Source: Desulfobacteraceae bacterium
GTDB lineage: Bacteria > Desulfobacterota > Syntrophobacteria > BM002
DNA: 9,151 bases
Direction: 5' to 3'
Assembly (NCBI GenBank): GCA_002899795.1
Contig: PPDG01000370.1
Coordinates: 1-9,151 of the forward strand
A program made the position numbers and the translations under genes. How positions within the stretch are numbered: the stretch's first letter is position 1; each line of letters begins with the position of its first letter. The notes under the pieces were generated by a model that made no database searches, was not told the DNA's origin, and saw only the letters and a list, made by a program, of their open reading frames with translations. This document shows, one piece after another, positions 1-5,196 of the stretch.

Positions 1-159
1 CATCAATTCACCCAGGTTCTTAGCCATAAGGTAATTTGCGAAAACTACGATGTCGAGTTCTGTGCTGAGGCTTCCACCGTTAAGCGCGATTGCGTCAACA
101 ACTTTACCATCAACAACTTCACCTAGGAACACAGTTCCATCAACTTTTGCGACTTTCAT
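1..159 (-). CDS. Small phage protein of unknown function, C-terminus cut by the window edge
   Basis: Read leftward from ATG at 159-157 and open to base 1, giving 53 codons with no stop. A strong Shine-Dalgarno site (AAAGGAG, then GAAGTAAA before ATG) fixes the start. The visible part begins MKVAKVDGTVFLGEVVDGKV and alternates short charged and hydrophobic stretches, as a small beta-rich fold would. No catalytic motif, signal peptide or membrane segment is visible. It is the last gene seen in the leftward unit started by the promoter at 617-645, after a coiled-coil gene and a membrane peptide gene. I do not recognise the family. That it is a real gene is fairly secure from its ribosome-binding site and open frame. 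Confidence 0.7.
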   Translation of the reverse strand, partial: MKVAKVDGTVFLGEVVDGKVVDAIALNGGSLSTELDIVVFANYLMAKNLGELM

Positions 160-183
160 TTTACTTCTCCTTTATAGGGTATG

Positions 184-306
184 TTACAGTTGCTTGAAAA
201 AGTCAAGCAACATCGTTAAGGTCAACATAAATGTACTTATAGCTAGCAATACCATAGCGATAGAAGCACATACATTGAAGACACTATTAGTATCAATACG
301 TCTCAT
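184..306 (-). CDS. Single-pass membrane peptide, 40 aa
   Basis: Leftward ATG at 306-304, stop TAA at 186-184. It starts one base after the stop of the upstream coiled-coil gene, so its translation is probably coupled to that gene; its own Shine-Dalgarno site is poor. After a short polar start (MRRIDTNSVFN), residues 12-37 form one long hydrophobic segment, about right for one membrane helix, ending in KQL. Tiny membrane peptides of this kind are common in phage accessory operons, where some alter the host membrane or exclude other phages, but nothing here identifies a role. The call rests on gene order, spacing and the membrane segment. Confidence 0.5.
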   Translation of the reverse strand: MRRIDTNSVFNVCASIAMVLLAISTFMLTLTMLLDFFKQL

Positions 307-307
307 T

Positions 308-568
308 TTACTGAATCTTATTTAGTTCGAGGTTCATGTCATGGAGCGTATCACTCAGGTCATCGACGTACTGCTCGATGCGAGCACGAGTAACCTTAAT
401 AAGATCAACGTCCTCTACAGCGTCAGCTAAGGTATTCATCTCATCGTTGAGAGCGTCTAGATCATCTTCTAGCTCCTCAATCTTTTGGTTCAGCCTAGCG
501 TACTCTCGGCCAGACTTAAACTCATCCAGTTCTCTTTCTAACTCTTCAATCTGCTCTGATAGACTCAT
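308..568 (-). CDS. Coiled-coil protein of unknown function, 86 aa
   Basis: Leftward ATG at 568, preceded by GAGGA and a six-base spacer. The protein is highly acidic and almost wholly helical. Heptad-like repeats run its full length, for example EQIEELERELDEF near the start, KIEELEDDLDALNDE in the middle and YVDDLSDTLHDMNLEL near the end. It has no cysteine, membrane segment or catalytic motif. It probably forms a dimer or a longer bundle, as a scaffold or an inhibitor that binds a host protein would, but this is inference. It is the first gene after the promoter at 617-645, which carries a palindrome across its -35 and -10 boxes, so it may be repressor-controlled. Confidence 0.75.
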   Translation of the reverse strand: MSLSEQIEELERELDEFKSGREYARLNQKIEELEDDLDALNDEMNTLADAVEDVDLIKVTRARIEQYVDDLSDTLHDMNLELNKIQ

Positions 569-613
569 TTAGTAATCCTCTGATAAAAAGTGTTGTTTTC
601 CAATTTCTAAAAT

Positions 614-645
614 ACAATTATACAACAATTTCATATAATTGTCAA
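614..645 (-). promoter_or_regulatory. Leftward sigma70-type promoter with overlapping palindrome
   Basis: On the minus strand the -35 box TTGACA lies at 645-640 and the -10 box TATAAT at 622-617, with a 17-base spacer. Both boxes match consensus fully. A perfect 9-base inverted repeat (ACAATTATA at 614-622 and TATAATTGT at 634-642, 11 bases apart) overlaps both boxes and looks like an operator. This promoter lacks the TATAAACAAT-like box found after the -10 of the other seven promoters. It drives the coiled-coil gene and the two genes after it. Confidence 0.85.
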
Positions 646-661
646 GAATTATTTTTAGCTG

Positions 662-997
662 TTAAAGAACCTCGGTCAGGACACGGAAGGACTTAAATGT
701 CCTATTTTCAGTTGTGATCTCAACTGGGATACCAACCAACTTCTCAACACGATCTACTTTAGCGTCGCACAATAGCTGAGAGATGTAGCGCATGATACAG
801 TCCAACTCTTTACTTCGATCTTCCTCAGTCCATTTAGCGTAACTAGAGCACTCCATTCTAGCAGGATCCCAGGCACATTCTGAAGTACTAATCCCACATC
901 CATCAAACGCAAAGTTTAAGTGAATACCAATACACATATCTTGGTAGCCACCCAGACCAAAGTAAGCAGTCTTAATCTTACCTAAATGCTTTTCCAT
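662..997 (-). CDS. Conserved phage protein of unknown function, 111 aa
   Basis: Leftward ATG at 997-995, overlapping the stop of the HNH gene by one base (TGATG). AAGGA lies upstream; a TTG three bases earlier (1000) is a possible start and is slightly better spaced. The sequence resembles a family often seen in phages and prophages that carries a GGYQD motif near the start (residues 17-21 here), a glycine-rich strand, a KWTEEDR segment near the middle, and a closing pattern of LVGIPVEIT followed by a phrase like SFRVLTEVL. I recognise this pattern from memory, not from a search. The function of the family is unknown to me. It ends the leftward unit that starts at 1822-1850. Confidence 0.8.
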   Translation of the reverse strand: MEKHLGKIKTAYFGLGGYQDMCIGIHLNFAFDGCGISTSECAWDPARMECSSYAKWTEEDRSKELDCIMRYISQLLCDAKVDRVEKLVGIPVEITTENRTFKSFRVLTEVL

Positions 998-1332
998 CAA
1001 ATGAATTCCTTATCTGCTTTTTTAGCATTGCATGGTCGGCACGCAACCACTAGGTTATTAATATCATACTTAGCCCCACCTTTAGCGAGAGGCTTAACAT
1101 GGTCAAGTGTGGCCTGGTACTGGGGTTCAACATCTTCAGTAACTTTCTGAAGATCATCAGCTCCGCAGTAGTGGCACTTCAATGAACCTTCCATAGTCTC
1201 TAATGCAGTTAAGAACATCATCCTAAACGCAAGCCAGTTCTGCCATTCTTTTGGATATTGGTCTTTTAGTTTAACTGCGGCGGCATGACAATCTGCTCTG
1301 TCAGGCTCATACAGTATATTATGCTTTTTCAT
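997..1332 (-). CDS. HNH endonuclease, 111 aa
   Basis: A small nuclease of the HNH (beta-beta-alpha-metal) fold that would cut DNA using one divalent metal ion. The C-terminal half holds the whole domain: zinc-knuckle pairs C53xxC56 and C98xxC101, the catalytic D77-H78 in LDHVKPLAKGG, N92/N93 in DINNLVVAC, and the closing RPCNAKK. The N-terminal half (1-50) is helical and may aid DNA binding. Its start overlaps the stop of the membrane peptide gene (ATGA), and its own stop overlaps the next start. Stand-alone HNH proteins in phages can be homing endonucleases, packaging partners or host-DNA nucleases. No intron or terminase gene lies nearby to choose among these. The family call is firm and the role open. 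Confidence 0.92.
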   Translation of the reverse strand: MKKHNILYEPDRADCHAAAVKLKDQYPKEWQNWLAFRMMFLTALETMEGSLKCHYCGADDLQKVTEDVEPQYQATLDHVKPLAKGGAKYDINNLVVACRPCNAKKADKEFI

Positions 1333-1535
1333 AACCTCTCACACCATTTGCAAAATTTGTAAGCTACATACACTACACAAAAGATACCAACAGGAATCCA
1401 GTAACTAATCAAAGTTACTTGGACAATACCGAACCCTAGAACAAAGAGTAATAACAGTACTAGGAAAAGGAATAACATTCTAATAAGTATAGGCATGTCA
1501 GCATCCCCCAGCATTTGTAAAATGTCTTTCATCAT
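1329..1535 (-). CDS. Two-helix membrane protein, 68 aa
   Basis: Leftward ATG at 1535, overlapping the upstream stop (ATGA). A second ATG follows at once, so the true start could be 1532; GAGGAG lies five or eight bases upstream of the two. A short amphipathic start is followed by a strongly hydrophobic run at residues 15-39 (LIRMLFLFLVLLLLFVLGFG region) and a second at about 42-60, then a basic, cysteine-containing tail KFCKWCERL. It is predicted to sit in the inner membrane as a hairpin. It has no motif for a pump, holin or channel, and no neighbouring endolysin. It is co-transcribed with the HNH gene, which it overlaps by four bases. Confidence 0.72.
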   Translation of the reverse strand: MMKDILQMLGDADMPILIRMLFLFLVLLLLFVLGFGIVQVTLISYWIPVGIFCVVYVAYKFCKWCERL

Positions 1536-1792
1536 TCGGCCTCCTCAGCCCAGTACTCAGCAGCGTGCTCAATAGTCTCGCGACAACAGTCGCCCCAAGT
1601 TTGAATCATGCTCCAGCTACAATCTTCGTCCTCGACGGAGCAATCACAGTAGAAACCGTGCATACCCAACCAGCCTTCAGTAGCTTCGATAGCCAGCTCG
1701 TATGCCATCATGGATGCCTCTTCCTCGGAGTTAGCTTCAACTTCCTGCTCGTCCATTCCGAGATAACAACCGTAGTGTATAGTGTACTTCAT
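1532..1792 (-). CDS. Acidic, cysteine-containing protein of unknown function, 86 aa
   Basis: First gene after the leftward promoter at 1822-1850. ATG at 1792 with GGGAG seven bases upstream. The N-terminal part (MKYTIHYGCYLGMDEQEVEA) looks like a short beta hairpin of a kind common in small phage proteins, followed by helix-forming EEEAS and ELAIEATEGW segments. The second half holds several cysteines (YCDCS, EDCS, DCCRE) and several tryptophans, and the C-terminus is acidic. The cysteines are not spaced as a classic zinc ribbon. No function is recognised. Strong promoter, strong ribosome site and first position suggest high early expression. Confidence 0.75.
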   Translation of the reverse strand: MKYTIHYGCYLGMDEQEVEANSEEEASMMAYELAIEATEGWLGMHGFYCDCSVEDEDCSWSMIQTWGDCCRETIEHAAEYWAEEAE

Positions 1793-1821
1793 ATGATTAC
1801 TCCCTCATTAATTTATAAACT

Positions 1822-1850
1822 ATTATACCAATTATTTAGATAAATGTCAA
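1822..1850 (-). promoter_or_regulatory. Leftward sigma70-type promoter
   Basis: On the minus strand TTGACA at 1850-1845 and TATAAT at 1827-1822 are separated by 17 bases. The -10 is followed by AGTTTATAAATTAATGAGGGAG, split here as a TATAAA-type box and then the Shine-Dalgarno site; this downstream module recurs at the rightward promoters. It drives the genes from 1792 leftward and is head-to-head with the rightward promoter at 1902-1930. Confidence 0.88.
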
Positions 1851-1901
1851 GGGAAAAAATCCGGGCGGTCTAAGAATCATCAAGAGTACGAAAAATTGTT
1901 C

Positions 1902-1930
1902 TTGACATTTTTACTCCTCCTTGGTATAAT
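1902..1930 (+). promoter_or_regulatory. Rightward sigma70-type promoter
   Basis: TTGACA at 1902-1907 and TATAAT at 1925-1930 are separated by a 17-base spacer. The downstream module is TTATAAACAAT followed by AGGGGAG, which is the ribosome site of the 3D-domain gene. The spacer contains CTCCTC, able to pair with that ribosome site only in a transcript that starts further upstream. The two divergent -35 boxes are 51 bases apart. Confidence 0.9.
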
Positions 1931-1957
1931 TACTTATAAACAATTAGGGGAGACTAA

Positions 1958-2443
1958 ATGAATTTTAAAAGTATTCTATTTGCTACATTCTTAACTGGGG
2001 CTATCGGTGGGGCATACTTAGACCACATGACTCCAGTACCAGTACCTATGGATGAAAAGGACGCTAAGATCAAGAGATACGAAAAGATCTTAGCCCAGGC
2101 TTTAGGTGAAGTGCCTGCTCATGTATTTAGCACTCCAGTAACAGTAACCGCATATTCAGCCAGGGCAGAGGAAACTAACTCCGAGCCTTGGTATACAGCA
2201 GACATGACCTTATCAAGAGTTGGAATCCTAGCTGTTAGCCGCGACATTCTAGATGAACTTGGAATTGAATACGGGGATACAGTGATCTTAGGGGAGTACG
2301 GAACTTTCAAAGTCCACGACACTATGAACAAGCGTTTCCACAGACGAGTTGATATTCTAATGGGAAACAAGAAAGCTGCTGAATTGTTCGGAATTAAGAA
2401 AAAGATCAAACTAACCTGGTTCAGTAAAGGGGAATACTTATGA
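1958..2443 (+). CDS. Membrane-anchored or exported 3D-domain protein, 161 aa
   Basis: Start ATG at 1958 has AGGGGAG seven bases upstream. Residues 5-20 are hydrophobic after a lysine, as in a signal peptide or membrane anchor; there is no clear lipobox. Residues about 61-154 match the 3D (Asp-Asp-Asp) domain, a double-psi beta-barrel found in MltA- and YabE/RpfB-type cell-wall proteins. VTVTAYSA matches the family's opening strand. The three aspartates are candidates D96 (AVSRD), D121 (VHDTMN) and D132 (RRVDILM), with the glycine-rich ILGEYGTF strand between and an ELFGIKK end. In MltA such a barrel takes part in peptidoglycan cleavage; in a phage this suggests action on the cell wall. No catalytic test is possible here. 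It overlaps the next gene by four bases. Confidence 0.82.
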   Translation: MNFKSILFATFLTGAIGGAYLDHMTPVPVPMDEKDAKIKRYEKILAQALGEVPAHVFSTPVTVTAYSARAEETNSEPWYTADMTLSRVGILAVSRDILDELGIEYGDTVILGEYGTFKVHDTMNKRFHRRVDILMGNKKAAELFGIKKKIKLTWFSKGEYL

Positions 2444-2634
2444 TTGATGCTTGGTATGTAGTCGAAGAAGATTCTACCCTCACTGAAATTGAGCCTGACA
2501 TGGCTAGTGAGATCATCGCAATAGATATGCTAAAGTACTACGAAGTTGATTACTACATCGCGGCTTATATAGACTTTGAAGGGTATCCACGAATTATCAG
2601 AGACGTTCCTGGTCTGGAAGGAGAAATGGTATGA
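2440..2634 (+). CDS. Acidic protein of unknown function, 64 aa
   Basis: ATG at 2440 overlaps the stop of the 3D-domain gene (ATGA), with AAAGGGGAA upstream; its own stop overlaps the radical SAM start in the same way, so the three are one translationally coupled set. The protein is rich in Asp, Glu, Tyr and Ile (for example MLKYYEVDYYIAAYIDFEGY at residues 30-49) and has no cysteine, signal peptide or clear membrane helix. A small alpha-beta fold is plausible. I do not recognise it. Its position between a cell-wall-type protein and a radical SAM enzyme could mean it assists one of them, but nothing in the sequence shows this. Confidence 0.72.
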   Translation: MIDAWYVVEEDSTLTEIEPDMASEIIAIDMLKYYEVDYYIAAYIDFEGYPRIIRDVPGLEGEMV

Positions 2635-3599
2635 CTTATAACTATGCAGTAGACAATCCGAACTTCTCTATAATCGTACCCGCTGGTTGCAATGCCAAGT
2701 GTGAGTTCTGCTTCTGGAAACAGCCAAAAGACTCCTTGGTAGGTATAAAGTACTTAAAACGTCTAGACATGGTGCTTAGAGAACTCCCTAGTCAGTTTAC
2801 TCAGTGCAGTATTACTGGGGGAGAGCCAACTACTTGTGGTCTGCTTAGGGAGATCTTAACACTTGTCCGTCTGCGTTTTGATAAAGTAGTTATGTCTAGT
2901 AATGGATATAATATCCAGAACTGGATGTTTGACTACATTGACCACTTGAACATCAGCCGTCACGACTATCAAGACGCCCGCAACGAACGCGTCTTTGGTA
3001 CTGACACAGTTCCTAATATGTACAAATTGGGAGACATTTGTGAAAGAGCTAATGAGCACGGGGTTGACGTTACCATCAACACTGTATTAGCTCCAGAATT
3101 TGACGACTACAGCTTCATTGATAAAATGGTAGAATTTACTAAAGTAGTTGGGGCTAATGCTATTTGCTTCCGTAAAGAGCACAGCGACATTGAGCCTATG
3201 CCAGTAGAAGACTACATCCACAACAAAGTCACATACGAGCATAGCTGTGGAGTATGCAAAGTAAAAGAACGCTTGATGAAGGGAGTTAAAACGACCTGGC
3301 GCTACAGCGTACTGGAGCCTAGCCAAGAACTAGGTGCGATCTATGAATTAGTCTTCCACGCTAATGGGAAGCTAACTCTAGACTGGGAAGCTGATACTAG
3401 CCTGGAAGAGCATCTTGCTAATAACATATCCGATGATGAGGATTACTTCGACGAAGATCTGACCGAAGAGGAAGAGGCTATTATGGCGGAAGAAGTTGCT
3501 AGATTGGGAAGAGAGATTTTCAAAGTAGAAATTGGTGGAAGCAACGATCACGTTAGCCGTCCTTTAGGTTGTGGCGGGCTTATATCGCGAGGGTGCTGA
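2631..3599 (+). CDS. Radical SAM enzyme, substrate unknown, 322 aa
   Basis: Belongs to the enzymes that split S-adenosylmethionine at a 4Fe-4S cluster to make a 5'-deoxyadenosyl radical. The cluster motif is C20-x3-C24-x2-C27 (GCNAKCEFCFW), followed by the SAM-binding TGGEPT at 62-67 and SSNGYN at 89-94, which correspond to strands of the partial barrel. The core runs from about 12 to 200. Extra cysteines follow at 206 and 209 (SCGVC) and at 314 and 322 in the tail RPLGCGGLISRGC; these might bind a second cluster but do not match a complete SPASM pattern. A very acidic helix lies at 258-292. ATG at 2631 overlaps the upstream stop, with GGAG eight bases before. Radical SAM genes occur in phages as nucleotide-, RNA- or peptide-modifying enzymes; which applies here is unknown. 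Confidence 0.9.
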   Translation: MTYNYAVDNPNFSIIVPAGCNAKCEFCFWKQPKDSLVGIKYLKRLDMVLRELPSQFTQCSITGGEPTTCGLLREILTLVRLRFDKVVMSSNGYNIQNWMFDYIDHLNISRHDYQDARNERVFGTDTVPNMYKLGDICERANEHGVDVTINTVLAPEFDDYSFIDKMVEFTKVVGANAICFRKEHSDIEPMPVEDYIHNKVTYEHSCGVCKVKERLMKGVKTTWRYSVLEPSQELGAIYELVFHANGKLTLDWEADTSLEEHLANNISDDEDYFDEDLTEEEEAIMAEEVARLGREIFKVEIGGSNDHVSRPLGCGGLISRGC

Positions 3600-3608
3600 A
3601 TTTAAGTC

Positions 3609-3637
3609 TTGACTTTTTAACTGTGGCTTGTTATAAT
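3609..3637 (+). promoter_or_regulatory. Sigma70-type promoter for the 3670-4440 gene set
   Basis: TTGACT at 3609-3614, 17-base spacer, TATAAT at 3632-3637. It lies within 40 bases after the radical SAM stop, with no terminator hairpin between, so read-through from upstream is likely too. The downstream module is AATCTATAAACAAT, then CACGGAGGAG, the ribosome site of the next gene. Confidence 0.88.
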
Positions 3638-3669
3638 AATCTATAAACAATCACGGAGGAGAAAAAATT

Positions 3670-3846
3670 ATGGATAAATTCGAGTTTAACGTACATCTTG
3701 AGAAGCCTGCTCGTAAGTCTGGTGGGGACAAGTACTCCACTGTCGGTGCGGCTATGCCTTTCAACGTATACGTTCCGCAGGTAGTTTCACGCGCTAAGGA
3801 CGGGCATCCGGCTGAAGTTCTGAAAATTACTATTGAGGTGGAATAA
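3670..3846 (+). CDS. Small protein of unknown function, 58 aa
   Basis: First gene of its promoter unit, with a very strong Shine-Dalgarno site (CGGAGGAG) and ATG at 3670. The product MDKFEFNVHLEKPARK... is polar, with an alternating pattern (FNVYVPQVV, VLKITIEVE at the C-terminus) that suggests a small beta sheet. A Gly/Ser/Lys-rich segment at 16-22 may be a loop. It has no cysteine, membrane segment or known motif. Promoter and ribosome site are near optimal, so a high level of product is expected. The stop overlaps the next start by one base (TAATG). I do not recognise the family. Confidence 0.78.
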   Translation: MDKFEFNVHLEKPARKSGGDKYSTVGAAMPFNVYVPQVVSRAKDGHPAEVLKITIEVE

Positions 3847-4004
3847 TGTATTGGGCTATGTTTAATTCAGGCGCGGCGGGGTTCAATCTCTGTGCCGTAC
3901 TCCACTTCAGTACCACCGGCCAAGCGGGTATGGCTACTTATCACGGAGTACTAACAGTACTTAGCCTAATTTTAGCCATTGCTATGGCAAGGGGAGAAAT
4001 TTAA
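3846..4004 (+). CDS. Small membrane peptide, 52 aa
   Basis: ATG at 3846 shares its A with the TAA stop upstream, and its own stop shares an A with the next start (TAATG both times), so the set is read by re-initiating ribosomes; GAGGTGGA lies upstream. Residues 8-22 (SGAAGFNLCAVLHFS) are moderately hydrophobic and 32-48 (YHGVLTVLSLILAIAMA) are clearly a membrane helix, followed by the short tail RGEI. One or two membrane passes are predicted. No role is recognised. Being embedded in a strict chain of overlapping genes makes it likely to be real despite its size. Confidence 0.68.
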   Translation: MYWAMFNSGAAGFNLCAVLHFSTTGQAGMATYHGVLTVLSLILAIAMARGEI

Positions 4005-4216
4005 TGGATTTTAAATGTAAAGCATGTGACGTAATCAGTAGTGACGAAGCCTGGGATGACAAAACTAATGAGATGTACCCACCCCAGGAAGGTGATGACT
4101 CGGAATGCGAGCCTATCGCTGATGCTTGCAAAAATGACGAAATGTCAATTTACGGCTTCGCTTGCCCTAACTGTGGTATTCTCGATGGTGAGCCTACCTA
4201 TGTGGAGAAGTTCTAG
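4004..4216 (+). CDS. Acidic zinc-ribbon-like protein, 70 aa
   Basis: ATG at 4004 overlaps the upstream stop by one base, with AAGGGGAGAA before it. Two CxxC pairs, C5/C8 (KCKAC) and C54/C57 (ACPNCG), lie at the ends, with extra cysteines at 35 and 42. This is the usual layout of a zinc ribbon in which the two knuckles clamp one zinc ion, interrupted here by a long acidic loop (DDKTNEMYPPQEGDDSECE). Such proteins bind nucleic acid or other proteins. There is no enzyme motif. The next gene begins at GTG inside the TAG stop (TAGTG). Confidence 0.75.
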   Translation: MDFKCKACDVISSDEAWDDKTNEMYPPQEGDDSECEPIADACKNDEMSIYGFACPNCGILDGEPTYVEKF

Positions 4217-4440
4217 TGAAGCATATTAAACTCTGTAAAGACTGCAAGCACTCTATCAATAAATTTGGTATGAGTAGCTTCATGCTCTGTAAACTATCTA
4301 TTAAAGATATTAATATCTGCGATGGTGAAATAGAGTATCATAGCTGTGCATATAACCGCTTTGACAGCCCCATTCTTGCTCGCATTACCGGCTCTTGTGG
4401 TAAGCGTGGCCGATTCTTTGAACCCAAAAATAACTCTTGA
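4216..4440 (+). CDS. Cysteine-rich phage protein with GTG start, 74 aa
   Basis: Starts at GTG (4216-4218), overlapping the upstream TAG by one base. Six cysteines at 7, 10, 25, 35, 44 and 61 fit a pattern I know from small phage proteins: an opening CKDCKH, a middle MLCKLS, a YHSC, and a closing CGKRGRFFEP. The family probably binds zinc; its function is not known to me. The recognition is from memory. Its last codons overlap the -35 box of the next promoter, so gene and promoter share sequence. No alternative ATG with a ribosome site exists in frame near the start. Confidence 0.76.
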   Translation: MKHIKLCKDCKHSINKFGMSSFMLCKLSIKDINICDGEIEYHSCAYNRFDSPILARITGSCGKRGRFFEPKNNS

Positions 4441-4465
4441 CAAAACAACTGAAAAAGGTTATAAT
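4437..4465 (+). promoter_or_regulatory. Sigma70-type promoter before a structured leader
   Basis: TTGACA at 4437-4442, spacer AAACAACTGAAAAAGGT (17), TATAAT at 4460-4465, then AATCTATAAACAATGAGGG. The block from -35 to -10 differs by one base from the promoter at 7005-7033, whereas the other promoters have unrelated spacers. No gene starts within 180 bases downstream, unlike every other promoter here except that one. Confidence 0.9.
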
Positions 4466-4471
4466 AATCTA

Positions 4472-4646
4472 TAAACAATGAGGGAAGGGTAAAACTGTGA
4501 CCTCATAAGAGGAAAAGGGTATATCAATTAGGCATTGCTAAAGACAGGATAACAGGAGATAACGCACACTGGCGCTCCTTTAGAACCATGCTAACATTGC
4601 CCCCAAATGACAGTTAAATTTTACTTTTCATCTCACAGGAGCACAA
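4472..4646 (+). ncRNA. Structured leader or small RNA without a credible gene
   Basis: No open frame of useful length lies between the promoter and the ATG at 4647. Two mutually exclusive stems sit near the 5' end: ATGAGG (4478-4483) with CCTCAT (4501-4506), or CCTC (4501-4504) with GAGG (4509-4512). Further on, AGGAG (4554-4558) pairs with CTCCT (4575-4579), continued by CGC (4563-4565) and GCG (4572-4574). An outer helix joins GGCATTG (4531-4537) to CATTGCC (4595-4601), six of seven paired, followed by CCCA. TTAG (4580-4583) can pair with CTAA at either 4538-4541 or 4591-4594, so alternative folds are possible. It may be a cis-regulatory leader of the gene at 4647 or a separate small RNA. 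Folding was done by eye. Confidence 0.45.
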
Positions 4647-4859
4647 ATGTCAGACTATCCTTTAGTTTTAGTTCCAGCCTACGGTCGCAAATATAACACA
4701 GTCCAGGATGCTGTGCAAGATTACCTGGCTGGCAAAGACTTCAAACTGCTCCACACTGGACAGTACTGCTCTTGTCGTGACTTTCAAAACATTAAAGTAT
4801 CTCTGTACTTCGGTAATGGGCTTTATGAGCCTATTACCGCTAGAGATTGGGAAGGGTAA
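4647..4859 (+). CDS. Small phage protein of unknown function, 70 aa
   Basis: ATG at 4647 has AGGAG six to seven bases upstream. The sequence (YNTVQDAVQDYLAGKDFKLL, then TGQYCSCRDF and a closing basic-acidic strand) resembles a small protein type seen in several phages in which a VxDAVxxYxxGKDF helix precedes a YCSxRD motif. That is recognition from memory and the function is unknown. Three cysteine/aspartate positions (C41, C43, D45) are close together but do not make a classic metal site. It is flanked on both sides by structured non-coding stretches, which is unusual in this compact region. Confidence 0.76.
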   Translation: MSDYPLVLVPAYGRKYNTVQDAVQDYLAGKDFKLLHTGQYCSCRDFQNIKVSLYFGNGLYEPITARDWEG

Positions 4860-4919
4860 ATCTGCTAGTATTAGAGAAGTTCAGGAACCTATGGGGCGTT
4901 CTAGTGTCGGAAAACGAAC

Positions 4920-5018
4920 TTAGGAATTAAATGGCAAAGAGCAATAGGATCGCGACCTATCACACTTAGCCAGCTACGGGTGACTTCGCAAGAGTCTCCT
5001 GAGCTTCTCTAATCCTAG
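4920..5018 (+). ncRNA. Candidate three-way-junction RNA element, about 98 nt
   Basis: Lies in the 173-base gap between genes at 4859 and 5033. A closing helix pairs TTAGGA/TTA (4920-4929, one bulged A) with TAATCCTAG (5010-5018, ending in a wobble). Inside are a hairpin ATAGG/CCTAT (4944-4948 with 4956-4960, 7-base loop), perhaps extended by GGC/GCC (4933-4935 with 4969-4971), and a long hairpin at 4972-5005: AGCT/AGCT, CGGG/CCTG and GACT/AGTC, 12 pairs with one bulge and one T-T mismatch, 7-base loop. Size, closing helix and two 7-base loops recall a tRNA, but there is no D arm and no canonical T loop. It ends 14 bases before the next start codon, so a cis-regulatory role is possible. Confidence 0.5.
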
Positions 5019-5032
5019 CAACGAGGAGAAAC

Positions 5033-5176
5033 ATGAGACAGATATTTATACACATGGCAGCTTTTGGAGTAGTTGGAGGCGTTCTGGCTTTCAATGATAT
5101 TATGTTCTACAACTGGTCATATTGGGCTATTATCCTATCTATGCTAGTGGTACAACTTAATGCGGGAATGGATTAA
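5033..5176 (+). CDS. Small two-helix membrane peptide, 47 aa
   Basis: ATG at 5033 with GAGGAG and a five-base spacer (AAAC before ATG), directly after the junction RNA element. Two hydrophobic segments at about 4-20 (IFIHMAAFGVVGGVLAF) and 30-44 (YWAIILSMLVVQL) are separated by a turn (NDIMFYNWS), so a membrane hairpin is predicted. It has no charged motif typical of a transporter. It is followed 20 bases on by another membrane protein gene, so the two might act together in the membrane; this is inference from order only. Confidence 0.68.
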   Translation: MRQIFIHMAAFGVVGGVLAFNDIMFYNWSYWAIILSMLVVQLNAGMD

Positions 5177-5196
5177 ACATCTAACAGGAGAATTTA

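Noticed and set aside
50..325. Rightward open frame of 91 codons
   Set aside because: It runs antisense to two better-supported leftward genes that have ribosome sites or coupled starts.
1565..1843. Rightward open frame of 92 codons
   Set aside because: Antisense to the acidic gene at 1532-1792 and its promoter; no ribosome site.
2119..2409. Leftward open frame of 96 codons
   Set aside because: Antisense to the 3D-domain gene, whose protein matches a known fold.
4531..4605. Possible tRNA with encoded CCA
   Set aside because: The acceptor-like helix pairs at six of seven positions, but no anticodon arm of five pairs with a seven-base loop exists and the T-like loop AACCATG is not canonical.
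4708..4923. Rightward frame of 71 codons
   Set aside because: Out-of-phase shadow of the gene at 4647; no ribosome site.
4920..5018. Possible tRNA with anticodon CGC in loop ATCGCGA
   Set aside because: There is no D stem, the second hairpin has 12 pairs instead of five, and its loop lacks the T-loop consensus.
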